A DNA stretch of 38,500 nucleotides from Symbiodinium natans. Lineage: Eukaryota; Sar; Dinophyceae; Suessiales; Symbiodiniaceae. The position numbers and the translations under genes are program-made. Below are positions 10,304 to 18,030 of this stretch, one piece after another. Where the stretch lies: NCBI GenBank assembly GCA_905221605.1, contig CAJNDS010002417.1, positions 374,001 to 412,500 of the forward strand. Direction: 5' to 3'. The notes below the pieces were generated by a model. That model worked only from the letters and a program-made list of their open reading frames with translations, did not search any database and was not told the origin of the DNA. The stretch's first letter is position 1. Each line of letters opens with the position of its first letter.

Positions 10304-10479
10304 GTGACTTTTGCACGCATTCTGGGGTTGTGAATGCAGGCGTGACAAGCGGGACTGCGCCAGCGTGTGTTGACCGTGAGCAAGATTGCCCGTGTGGGCA
10401 GAACTCGCTCCTTGCCACTGCAAGCCCAGAACCTGCAACAGTTCTGATAAGGTTCAACCTCCCCCCTCCAACAGAGTAG
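10304..10479 (+). CDS. Candidate cysteine-rich segment QDCPCGQNS
   Basis: After GGCAGCAG the frame reads GDFCTHSGVVNAGV and later CVDREQDCPCGQNSLLATAS to TAG at 10,477. It shares C-x-C-GQNS with the segment at 5,952. Confidence 0.35.
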
Positions 10480-10948
10480 GGCCTATCATATTCCGGAAGA
10501 CATGACTGACGAGGACATCATTTTGCCAGTTCCCAGAACCGCCAGCTCCAGATAGAGAATACCAACTTACCAGAACAGTGGGCCACCTTGCTTAAACTCC
10601 GCTCGACATTGACTGACAATAGCCTCTCCTCCGCCGCCTTAACCCTTGCTGGCTGCGTACAGGCCTGTGTATACTTTGCGTAGCAGAACTCCTGTTGATC
10701 ATCGCTACGCCCCAGTTCTTACACTCTTCACGCGCGCGTGGGATATCGGCAGTTATTTCCTGAATCATACATCCTCACCCGTCAAGTTGCTGCAGCTTAC
10801 CCGAAGCTTGATTTGGGCCTTCCTGATGCAAAGCAAAAAGTTTCTACACGCGGTTTACTTGGGGGCCATCTCGTTGAGTCATGAGCATGGGCGATGGGCT
10901 TTGAGATGCATGCTCTGCAGGACTCGAACATGGACAGGGACCCTGAGC
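10480..10948. other. No gene seen
   Basis: One 101-codon frame (10,646-10,951) without recognisable features. Confidence 0.5.
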
Positions 10949-11022
10949 TAGGGTTTAGGGTTTAGGGTTTAGGGTTCAGGGTTTAGGGTTTAGGGTTCAG
11001 GGTTCAGGGTTTAGGGTTTAAA
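10949..11022 (+). repeat. Telomere-like (TTTAGGG)n array
   Basis: About ten units with TTCAGGG variants, ending TTTAAACC. Confidence 0.85.
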
Positions 11023-11132
11023 CCTAAAGCTCCGAAAGGAATTCTCTCAACCAGGCCAGCTTCGGAGCCCTTGATCAAACGATGTAGCTTAGGCTTGGAA
11101 TCTCCAAGACATCCGCAAACCTTCAATCTCAA

Positions 11133-11234
11133 ACCCTAACGCCCCAAACCCTAAACCCTAAACTCCAAACCCTCAACCCTCAACCCTCAACCCTCAGGTC
11201 TAAACCCTAAACTCTAAACCCTAAACCCTAAACG
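11133..11234 (-). repeat. Degenerate (CCCTAAA)n array
   Basis: Mixed CCCTAAA, CCCTCAA and ACTCTAA units. Confidence 0.8.
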
Positions 11235-11321
11235 TTGCCTCTCGGCAGTTCCTCTAGCATCCTTGAGCGAAGCCCTGGACTCTGAAGCCCAATCCCAACC
11301 CCCGAACCCCGAAAAGAAACT

Positions 11322-11478
11322 TCAACCCTAAACCCCTAAAACCCTAAACCCTAAACCTTAGACCCTAGACCTTAGACCCTAAACCCTAAACCCTAAACCC
11401 TGAACCCTGAACCCTGAACCCTAAACCCTAAACCCTAAACCCTGAACCCTGAACCCTAAACTGCCCTAAACCCTTGCC
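11322..11478 (-). repeat. Telomere-like (CCCTAAA)n array
   Basis: About 20 units with CCTTAGA and CCCTGAA variants. Confidence 0.85.
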
Positions 11479-11660
11479 TAAACCATAAAATCACACACCT
11501 CAGATGAGGCTGACCTGTCCAGATCCACGGGACCGCGCGGAATGCAGGGTTGAGCATACGGTTTAGGGTTTGGGGAGCAGGGTTTATAGAGCTTGAGGCA
11601 ATGGTCGCGTGTTTGATGCATTTTTTCATTCGCCCTCTTGACGCCTGGTTTGGGGCTCAG

Positions 11661-11716
11661 TCCTAAATCCTAAATCCTAAACCCTAAACCCTACTCCCTA
11701 AACCCTAAACCCTAAA
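11661..11716 (-). repeat. Telomere-like (CCCTAAA)n array
   Basis: About eight units; the first three read TCCTAAA. Confidence 0.85.
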
Positions 11717-11850
11717 GAGCACGCGTTTTTTAGCCGTGTTAACACCTCGTGAGACCTTTAAGTTGCAGCAAGACGAAACGTCTTGACGGCGATACTACGA
11801 CACGGTTCATTTGAGACATTATCTCATCCATCATCGAAGTAAGGTCAGAC

Positions 11851-12498
11851 ACGTGCGTGCGTGCGTGGGTGGGTGTGGGTGTGGGTGTGGGTGTGGGTGT
11901 GGGTGTGGGTGTACGGGTGTACGGGTGTACGGGTGTACGGGTGTATACGGGTGTATACGGGTGTATACGGGTGTATACGGGTGTATACGGGTGTATACGG
12001 GTGTATACGGGTGTATACGGGTGTATACGGGTGTATATATACGGGTGTATACGGGTGTATACGGGTGTATACGGGTGTATACGGGTGTATACGGGTGTAT
12101 ACGGGTGTACGGGTGTACGGGTGTATACGGGTGTATACGGGTGTACGGGTGTATACGGGTGTACGGGTGTACGGGTGTACGGGTGTACGGGTGTATACGG
12201 GTGTGTACGGGTGTACGGGTGTTTACGGGTTTACGGGTTTACGGGTTTACGGGTTTACGGGTTTACGGGTTTACGGGTTACGGGTTTACGGGTGTACGGG
12301 TGTACGGGTGTACGGGTGTACGGGTGTACGGGTGTACGGGTGTACGGGTGTACGGGTGTACGGGTGTACGGGTGTACGGGTGTACGGGTGTACGGGTGTA
12401 CGGGTGTACGGGTGTACGGGTGTGTGGGTGTGGGTGTGGGTGTGGGTGTGGGTGGGTGGGTGTGTGGGTGTGTGGGTGTTTGTGTGTGTGTGTGTGTG
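11851..12498 (+). repeat. Block-structured GTGTACGG / GTGTATACGG minisatellite
   Basis: Blocks in order: CGTG, GTGTGG, GTGTACGG (8 bp), a long run of GTGTATACGG (10 bp), mixed 8 and 10 bp, TTTACGGG (about 12,222-12,290), GTGTACGG again, then GTGTGG and GT. The strand is strongly G/T-rich. Long open frames here are by-products of the repeat. Confidence 0.95.
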
Positions 12499-12628
12499 CA
12501 GTACAGACAAATACAGACAATATAGAGAAAAGAGCTCGACGACGGAGCATATAGTAAGTCTTGGATCTTAAATCTCCAAACTTGCAAACTGCTCCATGTA
12601 AACCCCGAACCTCAATGCATACATTCCT

Positions 12629-12718
12629 TAGGGTTTAGGGTTTAGGAGTTTAGGAGTTTAGGAGTTTAGGGTTTAGGGTTTAGGGGTTTAGGGGGTTCAG
12701 GGGTTTAGGGTAGGTTAG
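12629..12718 (+). repeat. Degenerate (TTTAGGG)n array
   Basis: Heptamers mixed with TTTAGGAG and TTTAGGGG units. Confidence 0.8.
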
Positions 12719-12817
12719 GTTTCGTCGTGCCAACCCACGCTTTGCATGTGGAATTTTGGGAAGGATCCAACACGGATGGAGTGCCCTCCAAGAGTCCAAA
12801 GACACTTTGCTGATGTG

Positions 12818-12895
12818 GTTTAGGGTTTAGGGTTTAGGGTTTAGGGTTTAGGGTTTAGGGTTTAGGGTTTAGGGTTTAGGGTGTAGGGTTTAAGG
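12818..12895 (+). repeat. Telomere-like (TTTAGGG)n array
   Basis: About 11 units, nearly perfect. Confidence 0.9.
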
Positions 12896-13435
12896 TGTGT
12901 TACGTTCTGGGTTGCTCGCTGGGCTCCGGGGCCTCACCTCACTTTTTCTAACCGGCCCCTCTGCCCGGGTCGCTCGCAACATCGCGTGGCGGTAAGCCCA
13001 CCCCAAGCCACCCTGCATATTTATTTTAGGGTTCAGTTCCTAAAGTCCGGTTTTGTTTGCCTCGCGGGGGCAAGGCTGCACAGAGATGGAGTTTTGGCAG
13101 CGCTCCCGTCACCAAGGGTAGCCCTTCATCATCAAAATCGGGGCGTGCTTGTTTGTCCAGCTGCCCCAGGGGTACCCCTGCCCCTCGACTGGGCCAGCGT
13201 CCCGACAGCTCACAAAAATGGTGTGGGAGAAGCCCAACAAGGGGTTGGAGTTTTGGCCGTCTCCGAGTACTGTTTTGCCTTGAAAATTGAAAAACTCGAC
13301 CCCCCCCCCTTGACCAAAACTATCAGAATTGAGGCTCGAATTTCCTGAAAAGCTTCCAGGCAGGCTTCTAGGGGCTGTCAAGGCTTCTGGAGGCTTCGAC
13401 GATCCTTGGAGGGCCGGGGTGCGTTGGCAATTGTC
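12896..13435. other. No gene seen
   Basis: Overlapping frames of 77-121 codons on both strands and no recognisable domain; probably a dispersed non-coding repeat. Confidence 0.45.
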
Positions 13436-13505
13436 CTGGGGGGTTGCACCGGCAATGGTGGGGTGCACCGGCAATGGTGGGCGCCCTGCTGCACCGGCAA
13501 TTGTT
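13436..13505 (+). repeat. Short TGCACCGGCAATGGTGGG tandem repeat
   Basis: Three copies, the last diverged. Confidence 0.7.
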
Positions 13506-13689
13506 TTGGTTTAGGGTCTTCTCCTTTGACACTCATTACCTTGCCTTAGAGCGTCCAGCAACCCCAGCTTTACTTGGGCTGCACGTTCAGTGCTCTCAGG
13601 TCGCTCGCGAAGCTCGGACAGCTTCGGGCTCTCAAGTGTTGGTCGCGAGCCCTCAGCACGACGTCAGGGTTTAGGGCCCAATCATAAGT

Positions 13690-13778
13690 GTAGTTATAAC
13701 CCACCTATAAGCCCCTTAAGTGCCCTAGTATGGTTCTAGGTACAGTTATAAGTACAGTTATCATGGGTTAATAAGTAC
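13690..13778. mobile_element. Possible short inverted-repeat element
   Basis: GTAGTTATAACCCA at the left and TGGGTTAATAAGTAC at the right are imperfect inverted repeats around an AT-rich core. Only one copy is seen. Confidence 0.25.
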
Positions 13779-13936
13779 CATGAGCCTCCAAGTGGGGGGT
13801 TCGCGGGCCTAGGGGTGCAAAAGTCCAACAAGGAAGGGGGCATCTGGTTGTTTTTGGGATAGAGAAACTTTCTTGGCTTGCGTCTCCCAGACTCGGTTCT
13901 TGCAATTGTTAGGAACAAAACGCTGAATTTCATGTA

Positions 13937-14043
13937 ACCCTCAACCCTAAACCCTAGGCCCTAAACCCTAAACCCTAAACCCTAAGCCCTAAGCCCTAAG
14001 CCCTAAATCCTAAACCCTACACCTACACCCTAACCCCTAAACC
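13937..14043 (-). repeat. Telomere-like (CCCTAAA)n array
   Basis: About 15 units with CCCTAAG and CACCTAC variants. It ends about 120 bp before the composite element. Confidence 0.85.
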
Positions 14044-14164
14044 ATGTTTGCGTGCTGCCTCGGCTGGTTGCCAAGGCGGGATCGCAACTTCATGTCCGAT
14101 GCCATGCTCAAGGGAGCAAGAGCGTCAAGGAAACCTAACTTGCACTAAGATTCCTGGATGCATA

Positions 14165-14192
14165 CACCCCCGGGCCGAAAGTTTCGACCCAC
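14165..14192 (+). repeat. Left terminal inverted repeat
   Basis: The first 28 bases of the element match the reverse complement of its last 27 bases (25,247-25,273) at 23 of 27 aligned positions with one gap. The shared core is CCGGGCCGA, followed by AGTT and CGACCCAC. It is preceded by TA, the usual target duplication of Tc1/mariner/IS630 elements. Confidence 0.8.
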
Positions 14193-14433
14193 GGCACATG
14201 TTGGATGGCACACAGACAGTGAAGGCTCCCGCGGAGTAGCGGAGTGCCGAAAAGTCGCATTTTCCCTGCGCCTGCTAGCGGAGAAATTAATACCCCGTTT
14301 TGAAAATATAGTACTATAGAAGCTCCGGAGGAGGCCCCCAGCCCCATTGTGTCAGGAGTCTATGGGGAAGAGGGCGGGGTAAGGGCGTCAGAACCCCAAG
14401 ATGTTGGTGGGTCGAACTATCGGCCCGGCGCAG
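14165..14433 (+). repeat. 269-bp block, copy 1 (outer left)
   Basis: LTR-like direct repeat of the element. It starts with the left inverted repeat and ends with the right one, so the block alone has the form of a MITE. It contains the only AT-rich patch of the element, with a perfect 12-bp palindrome TATAGTACTATA at 14,307-14,318. By eye it is identical to copy 4 and carries three differences from the inner copies (CACACAGACAG, TTTTGAAA and GTTGG). Confidence 0.85.
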
Positions 14434-14487
14434 CATGCGTTTTGGCGGCGAGAGTCCGTGGCATGCACAGTGCGGGTGAAACGCCTG

Positions 14488-15780
14488 CTAGGATCTGGCC
14501 ATGCCGCCCTTCTTGGACACGACCTCCTTGCAGGTCTTTTTGAAGCCCGCGGCTATGTGCGAGGCCACCCTTTGGGCACGCTGTGAAGCCAAAACCGCGC
14601 GGACGCGCGCCTTGAAGGCCAGCATGCCGATGGGCGGGCGCTTGCGGCGGAGGTCTTCCCGATCCAGGTGGCGGAGGCGCCTTCGCAGCCACGCCCAGAA
14701 CTTCTCCACAGGGTTCAGGTCCGGCGATGATGCCGGGACCGGCCAGAGCGTGATGTTTTCGGCCGCCATGGCATGCCTGCTGGCGGCCGTGTGCAGGAAG
14801 GCCTCATTGTCGCACAAGACCTTCCAGGGGCCGTGTCGCCGCACTGGCTGCAGCGCTGTTATGGCGGCCTGGAGCTTCCCGGTCTGGACCACGCGGCACC
14901 ACTCCTCTGCAGTGAACTTGCGTGCTTTGTGGAAGGCGACTGTGCGGAAGCCCCCTTCTGACAGCCCACCCCAGAGTGGCACGGCTCGAGCACGTGGCAC
15001 CTGTGACGGGTACGGGTTCTGTCCAGCCAGCCGCTCCATTCCAGCCTCCCCGCGCTGCCGCCACATGTAGCCATCCCCGTGGGCGCAATAATTGCGGCGG
15101 TCCGTGGGATCCCGTGGCGGTAGCGACAGCAGGACCCCATCCATGGAGAAGGACAGCTTCTCTCGCAGGCGGGCCCGACTGAGCTGCACCACGCTCCTGG
15201 CAAAGCGGAGGCGCTCCTGCCGGCGTTCTGCACTGTACTTGCGCTTCTGCGCTTTTGGTAGCCAGAAGTATCCCTGGCGACGCAGTGCCTTGCGGATGGC
15301 CGACTCATCCAGCTGCACACCCCGCTTCGCGAGCAGTTCTCGCTGCAAGGTGCCAGAGGTGCAGACACAGTGCATGCGCAGGGCGAGCAAGCGCTGCACC
15401 AGGAACTTCTGCACGGCCTTGGTAGCTTTGACGGGTCGGCGACCGCAGTTCTGGTACTTGTACGGTCGCCGCCCCTTTGCCTGGCTGAAGCCCTTGTAGA
15501 CTCGCTTCAGGAGCGACAGACTGGGCCGCTCCCCGCGCAAGTTCCGCACCCGGGAACGGATGTCCTCCCACGCGCAGCCATGCACCTCCCGCAGCACCAC
15601 AACCTGGCGCTCAGTCGCGAAGTTGAGCGACTGTGGGTGCCTCACCTCCTGCACAAGGGGCATGGTGCCGAGACAGCTGCGAGGGCACGCATGTGGGCTG
15701 GTCCTGTCAGTACCTTCCGACGCTAGCAATGCATGTCCCTGCATGGTCAAGGCGTGAGGAACCACAGGACGCACCGGCAT
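14488..15780 (-). CDS. Tc1/mariner/IS630-type DD34E transposase, unit 1
   Basis: A 430-aa DDE enzyme expected to cut and join transposon ends at TA. The N-terminal third has two helix-turn-helix-like stretches (near residues 55-95 and 145-170) and a basic region. The catalytic triad is D214 (FSMDG), D324 (LCDNEA) and E359 (SSPDLNPVEKFW). There are 34 residues between the second D and the E, and the PDLNP-x-E block is a family hallmark. The start is the first ATG; the frame is open further upstream only with a GTG, into the iteron repeats, and a start at 15,663 is also possible. The gene lies about 500 bp downstream of Rep and ends 55 bp before the 269-bp block. The length is within the family range plus a short N-terminal extension. 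Confidence 0.85.
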   Translation of the reverse strand: MPVRPVVPHALTMQGHALLASEGTDRTSPHACPRSCLGTMPLVQEVRHPQSLNFATERQVVVLREVHGCAWEDIRSRVRNLRGERPSLSLLKRVYKGFSQAKGRRPYKYQNCGRRPVKATKAVQKFLVQRLLALRMHCVCTSGTLQRELLAKRGVQLDESAIRKALRRQGYFWLPKAQKRKYSAERRQERLRFARSVVQLSRARLREKLSFSMDGVLLSLPPRDPTDRRNYCAHGDGYMWRQRGEAGMERLAGQNPYPSQVPRARAVPLWGGLSEGGFRTVAFHKARKFTAEEWCRVVQTGKLQAAITALQPVRRHGPWKVLCDNEAFLHTAASRHAMAAENITLWPVPASSPDLNPVEKFWAWLRRRLRHLDREDLRRKRPPIGMLAFKARVRAVLASQRAQRVASHIAAGFKKTCKEVVSKKGGMARS

Positions 15781-15832
15781 GCCCACCCAACTGCCTCGCG
15801 CAGCCACATGTCCCAAGATGCACAGCGCGAAA

Positions 15833-16123
15833 GGACCCGAGATGCACACGGCGACCTGAGCGGCTCACGCGTTAGGACCCAAAATGCACACGGCCCAGGC
15901 TGCGCGCACGTTTGGACCCAAAACGCACACGGCTTCCAAAACGCACCAAACTGGCGCGACAAGGACCCAACCTGCACACGGTGACCGGAGCGGCTGACGC
16001 GTTCGGACCCAAAACGCACACGGCCCAGGCTGCGGCGCACGTTTGGACCCAAAACGCACACGGCTTCGGACCGAAAATGCACACGGCCAGGGATGGCGCG
16101 ATAGGACCCACAATGCACACGGC
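15833..16123. repeat. Iteron-like array between Rep and transposase, unit 1
   Basis: Eight good copies of a 20-bp repeat, consensus GGACCCAAAACGCACACGGC, begin at 15,833, 15,875, 15,914, 15,963, 16,005, 16,045, 16,068 and 16,104. Degenerate copies lie near 15,811 and 15,934. Spacing is 23-49 bp. The copies at 15,833-15,933 and 15,963-16,064 form a duplicated module of about 130 bp. Repeats of this kind beside a Rep gene are typical Rep binding sites at origins, so this is the best candidate origin. The function is inferred. Confidence 0.7.
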
Positions 16124-16158
16124 CATGGAGATGCTAGCACCCATGCCGCGAGCGCAGA

Positions 16159-16178
16159 CGCAGGAGCATGCGCCTGCG
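16159..16178. other. GC-rich hairpin beside the iterons, unit 1
   Basis: Near-perfect 20-nt palindrome (CGCAGG, AGCATGCG, CCTGCG) 35 bp from the last iteron, on the Rep side. Identical copies lie at 19,782-19,801 and 23,401-23,420. It could be an origin stem-loop, but no classical CRESS nonanucleotide is in its loop. Confidence 0.4.
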
Positions 16179-16292
16179 CGTGTCGCATGATGTCGCCTGC
16201 GACTCTGGCACTCGAGCCGCCTCTTTTTGCGCCACCGTGCTGGCTGGCTCCTGGGATGCAGTGGCTGTGAAACATGTCTCGAGGCTGGACCC

Positions 16293-17711
16293 TCAGACCT
16301 GTGCCAAGATGTCAGGGAAGTGGACGAGGACGCGGTTGCGCTCGGAGCCGAGCCAGTCATGCGCGCGCAGGAAGTCGAGGTTCCGTGTGCTGTTGTTGAT
16401 GGTGACTGCCACAGGCACTGCAAAGAGGTACTTCCGGTACGCGCACGTGCCGCCAGGAGTCGTGGCAAATTCGACACGCGTGTCGTACTTGCCCTGAAGT
16501 TTGTCCTGGTGCTCCGCAATGAACTTCAGGTCCCTCACATCGTCCAGGATGATGCCATCATGGGTGTCCCTGTCAAAGGCGCGCATCCCCTCTGGGAAGA
16601 TGTCGAGACTCCCCACTTTGAGCTCCAGCGCGCGCTTGAACAAGGACTTCACCCACTCTGTTTTCCCTGTCTGGGAGGGCCCGTGGACGATGAGCAGTGG
16701 ATAGCGTAGTCGATCTTCACGAAAGGTCGCCAACCATGCTTCTGCCGCGGGCACTGCCGGGAAAGCCCGGTACACCTCTGGGTTCGCTCGAAGCCTCTTC
16801 GTGGTGGCCTCGATGAGGGCGGCGTCAGCCAGGGCGGCCTCATGCTCGCGAACTGCATCCAGGTTGCGCTTCCGTGCCAGAACCCCGTCCCGCGTCAGGA
16901 AAAGGTACTGCTCGTACTTGGCCGATGTCAGCTTCCGCTGTTTCCACAGTGCTTCTGGCCATTTTCCCAGGACCTGGTAGGTTCGCCGAGCCTCAGTCCA
17001 GCATGGCTCGTAGTTGGCCGCGACGCAAGTCTCGCCGGAAGGCAAGCGCAGCGTCCCCACCTTGTCAGCCCACACGTAGAACATGCCGCGGTTGATGGAC
17101 TGCTGCAGCTTCTTGCGGCAGACGCCCTCGCCGAGGTAGTCGTTGGGGCTGGCGTTGGGTCGCACACCCTCAAAGATGAAGCGGGCGGAGCCGCAGTCCA
17201 CTGCAGAAGTGAATTGGACCATGAGGTGCAGGTGGCAGTCGCCGCCAGAGGTCTGCTCCATCGTCGCCGCCCAGTGCTTGACAGTCCACGCCGTCACCGA
17301 GGCGGCCACAAAGACGCAGAACCGCTGCCATGCACCAGGCGCCTCCCCGGCCGGCCAGCTTTGATATGTCAGGAGCACCGCCTCGGAGCGAATGCGCAAG
17401 CCTTCGCGCCCGTTAGTGACGGCACTGCTTGCGGACACTGGCCCTGCCTGCGCATGGGCAGGTCGGCCTGGCGGCTTTGTGCCCTGGCTCGCCTGGACCC
17501 ACGCATCCCTTGCAGCATTCAGGCGCTGCGCGTCTGCGGCTGCGCCGCCCTTGTCGGGATGCACCTTGATGGACACTCGCCGGAAGACCCGCGTCACCTC
17601 GACATCTGTCGACTCCCGCGTGAGGGTCACCTGCAGCCCGTAGGCACCGGCCAGAGCCAGCAACAAGGTCACCAGCGCACGCTTAGCGCGTTGCTTCAGG
17701 TTGGCAGGCAT
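16293..17711 (-). CDS. J-domain/HUH/SF3-helicase Rep protein, unit 1
   Basis: A 472-aa protein with the plan of a rolling-circle replication initiator of the CRESS-DNA (geminivirus-like) class. A hydrophobic segment at about residues 12-28 could be a membrane anchor or signal. HPD at 51-53, in a helix-rich stretch ending near 75, looks like a J domain. Next come motif I (LLTYQ, 113-117), the HUH motif (HLHLMVQF, 160-167; metal ligands H160 and H162) and a tyrosine region FYVWADK (211-217), with Y212 the likely nicking residue; its lysine is five residues on, not the usual three. The helicase part has Walker A GPSQTGKT (344-351), Walker B IILDD (387-391) and motif C TINN (437-440). The start is the ATG shared by all three units, just outside the 268-bp block. 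The stop is TGA. There is no intron. The family call is strong; activity is inferred. Confidence 0.85.
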   Translation of the reverse strand: MPANLKQRAKRALVTLLLALAGAYGLQVTLTRESTDVEVTRVFRRVSIKVHPDKGGAAADAQRLNAARDAWVQASQGTKPPGRPAHAQAGPVSASSAVTNGREGLRIRSEAVLLTYQSWPAGEAPGAWQRFCVFVAASVTAWTVKHWAATMEQTSGGDCHLHLMVQFTSAVDCGSARFIFEGVRPNASPNDYLGEGVCRKKLQQSINRGMFYVWADKVGTLRLPSGETCVAANYEPCWTEARRTYQVLGKWPEALWKQRKLTSAKYEQYLFLTRDGVLARKRNLDAVREHEAALADAALIEATTKRLRANPEVYRAFPAVPAAEAWLATFREDRLRYPLLIVHGPSQTGKTEWVKSLFKRALELKVGSLDIFPEGMRAFDRDTHDGIILDDVRDLKFIAEHQDKLQGKYDTRVEFATTPGGTCAYRKYLFAVPVAVTINNSTRNLDFLRAHDWLGSERNRVLVHFPDILAQV

Positions 17712-17762
17712 GGCGCAAGTGGCTAGAGGAGGCCGTCGGCTTCGAAAAATGCTTCCGGAAGG

Positions 17763-18030
17763 CACCCCCGGGCCGAAAGTTTCGACCCACGGCACATGTT
17801 GGATGGCACGCAACAGTGAAGGCTCCCGCGGAGTAGCGGAGTGCCGAAAAGTCGCATTTTCCCTGCGCCTGCTAGCGGAGAAATTAATACCCCGTTTTAA
17901 AAATATAGTACTATAGAAGCTCCGGAGGAGGCCCCCAGCCCCATTGTGTCAGGAGTCTATGGGGAAGAGGGCGGGGTAAGGGCGTCAGAACCCCAAGATG
18001 TCGGTGGGTCGAACTATCGGCCCGGCGCAG
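17763..18030 (+). repeat. 268-bp block, copy 2 (inner)
   Basis: Inner copy with the variants TTTTAAAA and GTCGG and one base missing in the CACGCAACAG stretch. It is flanked by GG and CA rather than TA, so the edge here is a unit junction and not an insertion edge. Confidence 0.85.

Noticed and set aside
11811-12587. Long open frames of 222-247 codons on the plus strand and shorter ones on the minus strand
   Set aside because: They arise from the GTGTACGG/GTGTATACGG repeat, which lacks stops in every frame.
14407-14430. GGTGGGTCGAACTATCGGCCC, like a tRNA T-arm or pol III B box
   Set aside because: It is part of the terminal inverted repeat, and no other tRNA parts are present.
14501-15070. 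189-codon plus-strand frame and its copies at 17,998 and 21,722
   Set aside because: Antisense shadow of the transposase gene.
15865-16519. 136- and 215-codon minus-strand frames across the iterons, with repeats like CAFWVQ and RFGS
   Set aside because: The repetition comes from the 20-bp iterons and differs between units; one frame also overlaps Rep out of frame.
16842-17726. 294-codon plus-strand frame, repeated at 20,465 and extended at 24,084
   Set aside because: Antisense shadow of the Rep gene; GC-rich codons keep the opposite strand open, and it has no domain of its own.
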